Source: CAVWSM01 sp963798505 (lineage in GTDB: Bacteria; Actinomycetota; Actinomycetes; Jiangellales; Jiangellaceae). Taken from it: DNA of 64,000 nucleotides. Where the stretch lies: assembly GCA_963798505.1 (NCBI GenBank), contig CAWCTX010000009.1:372001-436000 (forward strand), given 5' to 3'. A program made the translations under genes and the position numbers. Positions 37,271 through 44,062 of the stretch are shown here, one piece after another (the stretch's first letter is position 1; the number at the start of each line of letters is the position of its first letter). Under the pieces are notes generated by a model. That model was not told the origin of the DNA, ran no database searches, and saw only the letters and a list, made by a program, of their open reading frames with translations.

Positions 37271-37385
37271 TAACCTCGTTTTGTGAGCTCGGGCACAGTG
37301 TTCTGCAGTGGTGGCCGTCTTAACGGGCGGTCCTCGAGTCATTTCCAACCTCAGCCGTCCCGTCGGGGCGGCTGTGTTGTTTGTG
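37271..37385 (+). promoter_or_regulatory. putative Trp attenuator of trpS (promoter, leader codons, anti-terminator, terminator)
   Basis: TAACCT (37271-37276) is a -10 box 6 nt before GTG 37283. Tandem Trp codons TGGTGG at 37309-37314 are followed by CCG TCT and stop TAA 37321-37323 (reading LQWWPS-stop). CGGGCGG at 37324-37330 can pair with CCG-T-CCCG at 37355-37361, the 5' arm of a strong hairpin (37352-37361 with 37365-37374), which is followed by the T-rich stretch TGTTGTTTGTG. This is the layout of ribosome-mediated attenuation. The Trp codons are not in frame with GTG 37283 as printed; one missing base would align them. Confidence 0.68.
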
Positions 37386-37420
37386 CGCTCCGTCGGGCCG
37401 ACCGATCACAGGGAGCACAC

Positions 37421-38411
37421 ATGGACAACACAAGACCCCGCGTACTGTCCGGCATCACCCCCAGCGGGTCGTTGACGCTGGGCAATTACCTCGGCGCGCT
37501 CAAGCGCTTCGTCGATAGACAGCAGGCGCAGGATGGCTTCTTCTTCGTCGCAGACCTTCACGCACTGACAACGCCGCACGACCCGCGCCGGCTTCGCGAG
37601 CTCACCCTCCAGACTGCCGCGCTCTACATCGCGTCAGGCCTCGACCCCGCACGCTCAACCGTCTTCCTGCAGTCGCAGGTCCCTGCTCACGTCGAGCTCG
37701 GATACCTGCTGGAGTCGACGGCCCATGTCGGTGAGCTCTCCCGAATGATTCAGTTCAAGGAGAAGGGCGGTCGACCCAAAACCAGGGCCAGCCTGTTCAC
37801 CTACCCCTGCCTGATGGCGGCCGACATCCTGCTGTACGACACAGAAAGCGTCCCGGTCGGAGGCGATCAGGATCAGCATGTCGAGCTCGCACGCGACTTG
37901 GCGATCCGGTTCAACAAGGCCTACGGGGACACGTTCGTGGTGCCTCGCCTGGCTCGAGCCGCGCTCGCGGCGCGCGTCCGCGACCTGCTCGAGCCGACCG
38001 CCAAGATGAGCAAGTCGGCGCCGGACGGAGCCCCGGGCGTCATCCGCATGCTCGACACACCCGACACGATTGCGCGCAAGGTCAAACGTGCCGTCACCGA
38101 CACCGACGGGGAAGTCCGCTATGACGCGGACACCAAGCCGGGGGTGTCCAACCTGTTGGACATCTGCGGAGCAACCACCGGTGAGGCGCCGCAGGCCATC
38201 GCGGGGCAGTTCACCTCTTACCGCGAGCTCAAGACACACACCGCCGAATGCATCATCAGGGCGCTCGAGCCGGTGCAGGCGAGCTACGCCGGGCTCATTG
38301 CGGACCCCTCAGAATTGGCTCGCGTGCTCGAGGAGGGCGCTGCGCGTGCCGGCGAAACCGCACAACCTGTCCTCGACCGGGCCCGTTCGGCGATCGGCCT
38401 CGAGCACCTAG
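37421..38411 (+). CDS. trpS: tryptophanyl-tRNA synthetase
   Basis: TrpRS charges tRNA-Trp. The N-terminus SGITPSGSLTLGNYLGALKR contains the HIGH-equivalent TLGN. FVADLHALT, DILLYDTESVPVGGDQDQHVELARD and the KMSKS motif AKMSKSAPDG follow, then the anticodon-binding C-terminus. ATG 37421 has AGGGAG at 37409-37414. The frame is intact to ARSAIGLEH but shows no stop there as printed; one surplus base near 38400 would give TAG 38409-38411 and the usual length of about 330 aa. The attenuator upstream resembles that reported for the auxiliary, indolmycin-resistant TrpRS of Streptomyces, suggesting an inducible enzyme. Confidence 0.9.
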
Positions 38412-39355
38412 TCGCGCAGCGCCGGCCGGATGTGCAGACCGGCCTCGGGGTCGACCACGACCTCCTGCGAGGCGGCCACGCCATCGGCCAACAGCTCGGC
38501 GTCAACGGGGACCGAGCGCTTGACGAGCGCCAGCCCGATCGGACCGAGCTCGTAGTGCCGGGCGCTCGACCCGACGAACCCGACGTCGCGCTCGTCGAGA
38601 GTCACAGCGGTACCCCGCCCCGGAAGACGCTCGACCGAGCCGTCGAGATGCAACATGACCAGCCGCCGCGGCGGCCGGCCGAGGTTGTGCACGCGGGCGA
38701 CGGTCTCCTGCCCGCGGTAGCAGCCCTTGTCGAGGTGTACGGCCGACGGAATCCAGCCCATCTCGTTGGGGATCGACCGGTGGTCGGTGTCGATTCCGAG
38801 CCGCGGCTCGTGGGCCTCGATCCGTAGCGCCTCATAGGCCATCAGACCGGCCGCAGGGCCACGCGCCTCGGCGAACGCCACGAGCTCCGCGCGCGGCAGC
38901 AGCACCTCGCCGCCGTGCTCCGACACAACGCCGAAGTCGGCCGTCACGTCGGCGACCTCGACCTGCATGAGGAAGCGCATGCTGTCGAGGAACTCCGCCA
39001 GCGCCTGCGCCGTCCCCGGCTCCACCGTCGCCCAGAGCGCCTCGCCGTCATCGGTCAGCCGCAAGTGGTGCTCGACGTGCCCGGTGGGCGAGAGGATCAG
39101 CGCCTCGGTGGCGACCCCGGGAGCCAGCCGCTCAAGGTCCTGGGTGCTGATCGAGTGGAGGTAGGCCAGCCGGTCGGGCCCGCTGATCCGTACGACTCCT
39201 CGATGCGACAGGTCGACGAACCCCGCGCCCGACGCCAGCAGGCGCTGCTCCTTCATCGGGTCGCCGTAGTGCGCCGCGACACCGGCGTCCGGCTCGTCGG
39301 CCGCGACGGCACCGGGCAACGCCAGCAGCGGCGACTCGTAAGAACTCACGCTCAC
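38408..39355 (-). CDS. ygfZ: YgfZ/GcvT-like folate-binding iron-sulfur protein
   Basis: This is a tetrahydrofolate-binding protein related to aminomethyltransferase that helps maintain some iron-sulfur enzymes. The family signature KGCYRGQETVARVHNLG holds the conserved Cys. GFVDLSHRGVVRISGPDRLAYLHSISTQDL is the GcvT-like start, and LGIDTDHRSIPNEMGWI is also typical. GTG 39355 overlaps the fur-like stop (GTGA); GTG 39349 is equally possible. Its stop TAG shares the CTAG with the expected trpS stop on the opposite strand. Confidence 0.88.
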   Translation of the reverse strand: MSVSSYESPLLALPGAVAADEPDAGVAAHYGDPMKEQRLLASGAGFVDLSHRGVVRISGPDRLAYLHSISTQDLERLAPGVATEALILSPTGHVEHHLRLTDDGEALWATVEPGTAQALAEFLDSMRFLMQVEVADVTADFGVVSEHGGEVLLPRAELVAFAEARGPAAGLMAYEALRIEAHEPRLGIDTDHRSIPNEMGWIPSAVHLDKGCYRGQETVARVHNLGRPPRRLVMLHLDGSVERLPGRGTAVTLDERDVGFVGSSARHYELGPIGLALVKRSVPVDAELLADGVAASQEVVVDPEAGLHIRPALRD

Positions 39356-39801
39356 GACGGTAACCCGCCTGCCGGAGCCTGCGCCGCGCCGGTGCAGGAC
39401 GCGCACGTGCCGAACACCGTGAGATGCGGCACGTCGGCATCAAATCCGTACGACTCGTCGACGACATCCACGAGGGTGTCGGCGACCGAGGTCGGCGCCT
39501 CGGTGACCCGCCCGCAGGTACGGCAGACCAGGTGCACATGCTCCGGCTCGTCGCTGGAGTGGTAGACAGGCGCACCGTGCCCGAGGTGCGCGTGGGCGAC
39601 CAGGCCGAGCTCCTCGAGCAGGTCGAGCGTGCGGTAGACCGTCGACAGGTTGATCCCGACGGAGACCCGCTGAACGTGCTCGAGGATCGCCTCCGGGGTG
39701 GCGTGGTGCAGTTCGCGTACGGCCTGGAGCACCAGCTCGCGCTGCGGCGTCAGGCGGTAGCCACGGGCGCGCAGCTCCGTGCGCCAGTCCTGCTCCGTCA
39801 C
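39352..39801 (-). CDS. Fur family metal-responsive repressor
   Basis: This 149-aa regulator has the Fur winged helix (RGYRLTPQRELVLQAVRELHHATPEAILEHV, INLSTVYRTLDLLEELGLV) and dimerisation domain with metal ligands HVHLVCRTCGRV and a second C-x-x-C pair FGTCASC (structural zinc). The HAHLGHGAPVYH segment is the His-rich hinge. The DEPEHVH pattern fits Fur or Zur; the metal cannot be decided from sequence. It starts at GTG 39801 with a leaderless -10 box (TAGACT) 6 nt upstream and is coupled to ygfZ. Confidence 0.88.
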   Translation of the reverse strand: MTEQDWRTELRARGYRLTPQRELVLQAVRELHHATPEAILEHVQRVSVGINLSTVYRTLDLLEELGLVAHAHLGHGAPVYHSSDEPEHVHLVCRTCGRVTEAPTSVADTLVDVVDESYGFDADVPHLTVFGTCASCTGAAQAPAGGLPS

Positions 39802-39807
39802 GACCCG

Positions 39808-39813
39808 AGTCTA
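39808..39813 (-). promoter_or_regulatory. -10 box (TAGACT) of leaderless fur-like gene
   Basis: On the minus strand TAGACT ends 6 nt before GTG 39801, with no Shine-Dalgarno. It lies 11 nt downstream of the FABP gene stop, so fur has its own promoter despite being in a gene row. Confidence 0.5.
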
Positions 39814-39823
39814 GGTCGGTCGG

Positions 39824-40360
39824 TCAGGACAACGGTTGCTCGCCGACCCGGGCCGACCCGGCGCCCGCCACCCGCTCGAGCTCGGCGGAGATGTGCGGCT
39901 GCAGCGACTCCCCCATGGCGGCCATCTCGAAGACCCACATCAGCTTGCTCTGCACCAGGCCGTACAACCGGTGCCCGGCCCGGTAGTCCTTCGCCGTCTC
40001 CGTCTTGAGGACCCCTCGGGTCGCCAGCTCGATCTTGGCCGGCTCGACCGTGCCCAGATAGATCTCCACGATGCCCGTCGGATGGCTCAACACGACCTCG
40101 ATGGCACCGTCGGCCTGCGGCCGCCAGTAGCCCGTCTCGGTCGCCAACGGTCGGCCCAGCGAACCGTCCTCATCGAGCGCCCAGCTACGCGACTCGTAGG
40201 AGAGGAACGGCTTGTCGGGCACGTACGAGAACGCGACCTCCTGGCCGAACCGGAACGCCTCGATCGTCGGGTAGTCGCCGATCCCCGGGCCTTGCCACCT
40301 CCCGAGCAGCCAGGAGATGGGCACGCAGTCCGGGTGCAGATCGGACGGGATCTCGATCAG
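39824..40360 (-). CDS. FABP/nitrobindin-like heme-binding beta-barrel protein
   Basis: This protein of about 178 aa belongs to the FABP-like, DUF1794/nitrobindin family. WLLGRWQGPGIGDYPTIEAF is the family N-terminal signature, SHPTGIVEIYLGTVE is mid-barrel, and MAAMGESLQPHISAELERV carries the C-terminal His region. No ATG or GTG lies near IEIPSDLHPDC. AAGGGG sits 5 nt before a CTG (40360-40358) that overlaps the TGA of the upstream 33-aa gene, so a CTG start coupled to that gene is proposed. The only earlier standard start is GTG 40405, inside that gene. Confidence 0.8.
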   Translation of the reverse strand: MIEIPSDLHPDCVPISWLLGRWQGPGIGDYPTIEAFRFGQEVAFSYVPDKPFLSYESRSWALDEDGSLGRPLATETGYWRPQADGAIEVVLSHPTGIVEIYLGTVEPAKIELATRGVLKTETAKDYRAGHRLYGLVQSKLMWVFEMAAMGESLQPHISAELERVAGAGSARVGEQPLS

Positions 40361-40458
40361 CTCTGCCCCTTGTACAGCCGATAGACGACGAAGCCCGCGA
40401 ACCACGTCACGGCCACGGCGGTGGCCACGAGAAGGGCGGTGAAGAAGACCTCGAGCAC
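40357..40458 (-). CDS. 33-aa single-helix membrane peptide upstream of the FABP gene
   Basis: GTG 40458 to TGA 40357 encodes a 33-aa peptide: a short start, the helix FFTALLVATAVAVTWFAGFVV and the basic end YRLYKGQS. TAGACT lies 6 nt before the GTG, so it is probably leaderless. The hydrophobic span plus Tyr/Arg/Lys anchor indicates an N-out, C-in membrane peptide. I recall similar tiny actinobacterial proteins of unknown function ending YRLYKGQ. Its stop overlaps the proposed FABP start, implying coupled translation. Confidence 0.7.
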   Translation of the reverse strand: MLEVFFTALLVATAVAVTWFAGFVVYRLYKGQS

Positions 40459-40464
40459 GGCTGG

Positions 40465-40470
40465 AGTCTA
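40465..40470 (-). promoter_or_regulatory. -10 box (TAGACT) of the leaderless small-peptide/FABP operon
   Basis: Minus-strand TAGACT ends 6 nt before GTG 40458. It lies within a 32-bp gap shared with the divergent DsrE-like gene. Confidence 0.5.
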
Positions 40471-40478
40471 GCCAGCCC

Positions 40479-40484
40479 TAAGGT
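40479..40484 (+). promoter_or_regulatory. -10 box (TAAGGT) of the leaderless DsrE-like gene
   Basis: Plus-strand TAAGGT ends 6 nt before ATG 40491. Its -35 region must overlap the first codons of the divergent small-peptide gene, and vice versa. Confidence 0.5.
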
Positions 40485-40490
40485 CGGCGC

Positions 40491-40853
40491 ATGGCACGCA
40501 GTCTCGTCGTGAAAGTCACAGCCGGCGCCGACGCGCCGGAGCGCTGCTCGCAGGCATTCACCGTCGCGGCGACCGCGGCCGCCTCGGGGGTCGACGTGTC
40601 GCTCTGGCTCACTGGCGAGTCGGCGTGGTTCGCACTTCCCGGACGGGCGGCGGAGTTCGCCCTCCCGCATGCGGCGCCGCTGCCCGAGCTGCTGGAGGCG
40701 GTGCTGGCCGCCGGGCGGGTGACGCTCTGCACACAGTGCGCCGCGCGGCGCGACATCGGAGCGGCCGACGTGATCGAAGGCGTACGGATCGCGGGTGCGG
40801 CGGTGTTCGTCGAGGAGTCGCTCGCGGACGGGGCGCAGGCGCTGGTCTACTGA
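40491..40853 (+). CDS. DsrE-like family protein
   Basis: This 120-aa protein has the DsrE/TusD-like alpha-beta fold: start SLVVKVTAGADAPERCSQAFTVAATAAASGVDVSLWLTGESAWFAL, and the conserved segment VTLCTQCAARRDI with a C-x-x-C pair where sulfur-relay members carry the active Cys. DsrE proteins handle persulfides, consistent with nearby rhodanese and MoaD-like genes, though its exact role is unknown. It is leaderless from ATG 40491. Its stop overlaps the end of the convergent gene by 7 nt. Confidence 0.8.
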   Translation: MARSLVVKVTAGADAPERCSQAFTVAATAAASGVDVSLWLTGESAWFALPGRAAEFALPHAAPLPELLEAVLAAGRVTLCTQCAARRDIGAADVIEGVRIAGAAVFVEESLADGAQALVY

Positions 40854-41476
40854 GCGCCGAGGATCTCGACGAGGCCCACGGCGATGGTGTTGCGCTGGCC
40901 ATCCGACGAGCTCAGCACCTCGAGCGTGACCTGGCTGCTGGTCAACGGCCCGGGGGTCTTGATGCGCTGCGGCTCGCGGTTGTCGGGTGCCGGGTCGAGC
41001 TCCTGCTCCATGCTGACCCCGCCGTCGAAGGTCCAGCGCACCTTGGTCAGCCGCCGGTTCTCGGCGTAGCGGTCGGTGTCATCGGCCGGGTCGGTCTTGG
41101 CATAGCCCGGCACGATGGCCAGCTCGGTGATCTGGGCCGCGCCGCCGAGGTCGATCGTGAGCTGCTGCCCGACGCCGTCGCCGGGGCATCGCCATGCGGT
41201 CGAGACGTCGGGGTCGATGGCGAGACCAGGTGCGTACGACACCGTGGCGCCCGAAGCGTCCCGCCCGTCCTGCTGCTGGCAGGTTGCTGTCGCGCCCACG
41301 GGCGTCACTGGCTGCGCGGCCGAGCCGGACGCGGCGGGGTTGGCGCTGCGGCCGTCGCCGCCGCCACCGACCGTGGCCGAGGCCGCGCCGACCGTGAAGC
41401 CGACGATCGCGGCACCACCGAAGAGGGCGATCGCGGTCGGCCTGGACACGGGGAGCAGAGGCAGTCGTACGCGCAC
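40847..41476 (-). CDS. membrane-anchored discoidin/NADase-type glycan-binding domain protein
   Basis: This 209-aa protein has one N-terminal membrane helix (RPTAIALFGGAAIVGFTVG), a Gly/Ser/Ala linker, then a beta-sandwich with SYAPGLAIDPDVSTAWRC, QQLTIDLGGAAQITELAIVPGY and QVTLEVLSSSDGQ, as in F5/8C-like NADase-type glycan-binding domains. Two Cys could form a disulfide. GTG 41476 is chosen because TACAGT lies 6 nt upstream. The domain is probably extracellular; ligand unknown. Confidence 0.75.
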   Translation of the reverse strand: MRVRLPLLPVSRPTAIALFGGAAIVGFTVGAASATVGGGGDGRSANPAASGSAAQPVTPVGATATCQQQDGRDASGATVSYAPGLAIDPDVSTAWRCPGDGVGQQLTIDLGGAAQITELAIVPGYAKTDPADDTDRYAENRRLTKVRWTFDGGVSMEQELDPAPDNREPQRIKTPGPLTSSQVTLEVLSSSDGQRNTIAVGLVEILGAQ

Positions 41477-41482
41477 CGGCAC

Positions 41483-41488
41483 ACTGTA
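41483..41488 (-). promoter_or_regulatory. -10 box (TACAGT) of leaderless glycan-binding gene
   Basis: Minus-strand TACAGT ends 6 nt before GTG 41476; no Shine-Dalgarno is present. Confidence 0.45.
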
Positions 41489-41522
41489 CGGAAACCTCGG
41501 CGCATGCGACAGACCGTACGAA

Positions 41523-41564
41523 AGGGGCGCCCCAGCGTCGCTCGAGCAACGCTGGGGCGCCCCT
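41523..41564 (-). terminator. 16-bp stem terminator after sseC
   Basis: Arms 41523-41538 and 41549-41564 are perfectly complementary (16 bp, GC-rich) with a 10-nt loop. On the minus strand the stem is followed by a short T-run. It ends the rhodanese-sseC operon. Confidence 0.8.
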
Positions 41565-41579
41565 GCGGGTAACCGCGCC

Positions 41580-41879
41580 TCAGCCGACGAGGACCTCGAC
41601 CTCCGCGACGGAGCCGCGCTGCGCCACGACCGCCCGGTCGACAGTGGTCGCCCGCGGCGCCAAGGTGCGCAGCGTCCACTCGCCGGGGCCGGCGAAGAAC
41701 CGGAACTCGCCGGCTGGGCCCGTCGGCACCTCCGCGGTGAACTCGCCGCCGCGGTCGAGCAGCCGGACGTAGGCCCCACCGACCGGGCTGCCGTCACGCA
41801 GGACGACGCCCTGGATGACCGCCTCCTTGTCGAGGTCGATGCCCTCGGTGGACAGGCCGCCCGTCGTCGCTCCGCACAT
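41580..41879 (-). CDS. sseC: DUF1416 protein (SseC-like)
   Basis: This 99-aa protein matches the DUF1416/SseC family that accompanies rhodaneses in actinobacteria: MCGATTGGLSTEGID at the N-terminus with its Cys, then an Ig/transthyretin-like beta domain (IQGVVLRDGSPVGGAYVRLLD, GEFRFFAGPGEWTLRTL). ATG 41879 is 2 nt after the rhodanese stop. Its sulfur-metabolism role is inferred from the conserved pairing (cysA2-sseC2 in mycobacteria). Confidence 0.87.
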   Translation of the reverse strand: MCGATTGGLSTEGIDLDKEAVIQGVVLRDGSPVGGAYVRLLDRGGEFTAEVPTGPAGEFRFFAGPGEWTLRTLAPRATTVDRAVVAQRGSVAEVEVLVG

Positions 41880-41881
41880 GC

Positions 41882-42730
41882 TCAGGCCTCCCCGGGCTCG
41901 TCGCCGACCACGACCGGCACACCGACCAGCGAGCCGTACTCGGTCCAGGATCCGTCGTAGTTCTTGACGTTCGGCTGGCCGAGCAGCTCGTGCAGCACGA
42001 ACCACGTGTGCGCGGAGCGCTCGCCGATGCGGCAGTAGGCGATGGTGTCCTTGGCCAGATCGACGCCCGCCGACTCGTACAGCGACGTGAGGTCGGCGTC
42101 GCTCTTGAAGGTGCCGTCGTCGTTGGCCGCCTTGGACCACGGGATGTTGAGTGCCGTGGGCACGTGCCCGCCGCGCTGGGCCTGCTCCTGCGGGAGGTGC
42201 GCGGGGGCGAGGAGGCGGCCGGCGTACTCGTCCGGGGAGCGGACGTCGACGAGGTTCTTGGCGCCGATCGCGGCGACGACCTCGTCGCGGAACGCGCGGA
42301 TCGCGGTGTCGGCGTCGCTAGCGGTGTAGCTGGTCGTCGGCCGCTTGGTGATCTCGTCGGACAGCTCGCGCGAGTCGAGCTCCCACTTCTTGCGGCCGCC
42401 GTCGAGCAGGCGTACATCGTTGTGGCCGTACAGCTTGAAGTACCAATAGGCGTACGCGGCGAACCAGTTGTTGTTGCCGCCGTAGAGCACGACGGTGCTG
42501 TCGTTGCCGATGCCGCGGCTGGACAGCAGCTGCTCGAATGCCTCCCTGCCCACGAAGTCGCGGCGCACAGGGTCCTGAAGGTCGGCCTTCCAGTCGAGCT
42601 TGACGGCGCCGCGGATGTGGCCCTTGTCGTAGGCGGACGTGTCCTCATCGACCTCGACGAGAACGATCGTCGGGTCGTCGAGATGCTGCTCCACCCAGTC
42701 GGCGGAGACAAGAACCTCTTGTCGGCTCAT
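41882..42730 (-). CDS. two-domain thiosulfate sulfurtransferase (CysA2/CysA3-like rhodanese)
   Basis: This 282-aa rhodanese moves sulfur from thiosulfate or 3-mercaptopyruvate to a thiol acceptor. The first domain (VLVEVDEDTSAYDKGHIRGAVKLDW, VLYGGNNNWFAAYAYW) lacks the active Cys, as usual. The second has LVDVRSPDEYAG and active-site Cys233 in YCRIGERSAHTWFVL. ATG 42730 with GAGGAGGT about 9 nt upstream is chosen over GTG/ATG options 15 codons earlier. It forms an operon with sseC. A 25-aa leader peptide gene lies 147 nt upstream. Confidence 0.9.
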   Translation of the reverse strand: MSRQEVLVSADWVEQHLDDPTIVLVEVDEDTSAYDKGHIRGAVKLDWKADLQDPVRRDFVGREAFEQLLSSRGIGNDSTVVLYGGNNNWFAAYAYWYFKLYGHNDVRLLDGGRKKWELDSRELSDEITKRPTTSYTASDADTAIRAFRDEVVAAIGAKNLVDVRSPDEYAGRLLAPAHLPQEQAQRGGHVPTALNIPWSKAANDDGTFKSDADLTSLYESAGVDLAKDTIAYCRIGERSAHTWFVLHELLGQPNVKNYDGSWTEYGSLVGVPVVVGDEPGEA

Positions 42731-42764
42731 GGTGTGCGTGACCTCCTCGGTCGGATCCTGGGCC

Positions 42765-42785
42765 GGGCTGGGCACCGGCAGCCCC
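42765..42785 (-). promoter_or_regulatory. hairpin in the leader of the rhodanese operon
   Basis: GGGCTG and CAGCCC flank an 8-nt loop, between the leader peptide gene and the rhodanese ribosome binding site. It could be part of an attenuation or SD-masking switch controlled by leader translation. The stem is short and no T-run follows it. Confidence 0.35.
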
Positions 42786-42876
42786 GGACAGGGTTGGGGA
42801 ACGCAGGGGAAGACGAGTGCCCGGATGTCGAGCGCTGGATGTCAGGGCGGCCACGGAGCGGGCCGGTGCGCCTGAC

Positions 42877-42954
42877 TCAGTGAGTGCGACAGAGCATCGC
42901 CGCGACGCGACACAGGTCGATCGCGCGGCGCTTGGTGAGCCCGGTCGTTGGCAT
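42877..42954 (-). CDS. leaderless 25-aa putative leader peptide of the sulfur operon
   Basis: ATG 42954 to TGA 42877 encodes 25 residues ending in RRAIDLCRVAAMLCR-TH. This matches the Arg-Arg-x-Ile-Asp-Leu-Cys-Arg-Val pattern I recall for the actinobacterial putative leader peptide family found before sulfur-assimilation genes. TAGAGT (42962-42967) ends 7 nt before the ATG, so the transcript is probably leaderless. The two Cys codons would let a ribosome sense Cys-tRNA supply and control the rhodanese-sseC operon. The regulatory mechanism here is inference. Confidence 0.82.
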   Translation of the reverse strand: MPTTGLTKRRAIDLCRVAAMLCRTH

Positions 42955-42961
42955 GTCGAGG

Positions 42962-42967
42962 ACTCTA
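42962..42967 (-). promoter_or_regulatory. -10 box (TAGAGT) of the sulfur-operon leader peptide
   Basis: Minus-strand TAGAGT ends 7 nt before ATG 42954. The region from here to 43056 holds nothing else recognisable. Confidence 0.55.
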
Positions 42968-43056
42968 GGAACGCGTTGCCCGAGCTGTCTGCCGGCGTCC
43001 GCATTCTGAGATCGACGTCTCGCGTACTGAGCCGTCGTTGTCTCGCATCGTGGACG

Positions 43057-43857
43057 TCAGCCCACCATAATCCGGCCCACGACGTACGACACCGGCGCCG
43101 CCAAGCACAGCGGCAACGACGCCCGCAGCAGCATTTCGGCCGTCCCGCCTACGCTCGCCTTGCGCCGGCGTCTCCCACCGCGTCCGGCCGGTGCACCGAC
43201 CGGCAGAGCTTCCTCGACGACGTCCTCGACGATCCGGTCGACCACCCCGAAGGAGACGGCTGCGAGCAGGGCGGCGAAGGCGCCGACGGCGATGACGTTG
43301 ACCGGTTCGGCGGCGTCGGCGACGACATCGAGCCCACCGATGAGGGCGGCGACGCCCGCCGCGATCAGCACGGCAAGGGTGCGAATCAGCGCCCGGGAGC
43401 CCGGCAGCGCCTCGACGAGCCCGGCTACGCCGACCGCGGCGGCCGCGATGCCGAGCGACACAGTGCCGTCAGGCGCGGTGCGCAGCGCGACCCAGCCAAC
43501 CAGCAGACCGGCCAGGATCACCGCGGTCGTAGTCAGCCCTAGCGACTCGACAAGCTGCTCACGGTCTCGGCGCACCAGCTCGGCGACGAAGGCACCGAGC
43601 ACAGCCAGCCCGAGCACAACGGCCATGGCGCCCCAGTCCGGCGCGGTGTCGGCGCGGATGACGGCGACGCACGAGATGCCACCGACGACCAGGGCGAGCG
43701 CCGCGGCCGCCCGGGCGCGGGGGACCCGCACGATGCCGGAGAGAGCCAGCAGGAGCAGGGCCTGCACGAGGATCACCGCGGCCGCAAGGATCCACTCCCC
43801 GGCCGCCGAGGCGAGGAGCAGCAGCCCGGAGAGCCCCGCGGCGAGCAGTGCTGGCAC
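43057..43857 (-). CDS. polytopic membrane protein of unknown function
   Basis: This 266-aa protein has about eight hydrophobic helices alternating with short loops (LLAAGLSGLLLLASAAGEWIL, AVILVQALLLLALSGIV, AAALALVVGGISCVAVI and so on). A basic cytoplasmic loop near residue 225 (GRGGRRRRKASVGG) precedes the last helix. No catalytic motif or transporter family was recognised. It starts at GTG 43857 with TAAGAT 7 nt upstream (leaderless). It sits between the sulfur operon and the MoaD-like gene. Confidence 0.72.
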   Translation of the reverse strand: MPALLAAGLSGLLLLASAAGEWILAAAVILVQALLLLALSGIVRVPRARAAAALALVVGGISCVAVIRADTAPDWGAMAVVLGLAVLGAFVAELVRRDREQLVESLGLTTTAVILAGLLVGWVALRTAPDGTVSLGIAAAAVGVAGLVEALPGSRALIRTLAVLIAAGVAALIGGLDVVADAAEPVNVIAVGAFAALLAAVSFGVVDRIVEDVVEEALPVGAPAGRGGRRRRKASVGGTAEMLLRASLPLCLAAPVSYVVGRIMVG

Positions 43858-43864
43858 GGCAGCG

Positions 43865-43870
43865 ATCTTA
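43865..43870 (-). promoter_or_regulatory. -10 box (TAAGAT) of leaderless membrane protein gene
   Basis: Minus-strand TAAGAT ends 7 nt before GTG 43857, with no Shine-Dalgarno. Confidence 0.5.
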
Positions 43871-43981
43871 GAGTTGCGGCCGTCGCGTCCCGCGGCGTCG
43901 TCTCGCAGTCTGGGCGAATCGGTCTCGGTCTGTGACCCAACCGGAACCGCTCGTTAACCCGGACGGCACCCCCCAGTCCGT

Positions 43982-44042
43982 GTTGATCATGGCGAAGGCG
44001 TGATCATTTCCGCGGTTTGACCACATCTTCGCCATGATCAAC
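43982..44042. repeat. 61-bp palindromic repeat, family 1, copy 3
   Basis: It has the same 61-nt length and GTTGATCATGGC ends as copies 1 and 2, with a partly degenerate inner stem. It lies 20 nt past the stop of the MoaD-like gene (minus strand) and before the promoter of the membrane protein gene, so it probably terminates the MoaD-like transcript. It is the only copy between co-directional genes. Confidence 0.85.
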
Positions 44043-44062
44043 TCGGTCTGGGGGGGTGGCGC

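Noticed and set aside
37251..37420. T-box riboswitch upstream of trpS
   Set aside because: No T-box bulge consensus or specifier stem was seen; the Trp codons, stop and alternative hairpins fit ribosome-mediated attenuation better.
38412..38827. C-terminal extension of trpS by about 140 residues
   Set aside because: The extension is antisense to ygfZ and unlike any TrpRS; an indel near 38400 is the simpler explanation.
43858..43981. Hidden small gene between the membrane protein and the palindromic repeat
   Set aside because: Only the -10 box of the membrane protein gene is evident; no short ORF with a credible start was seen.
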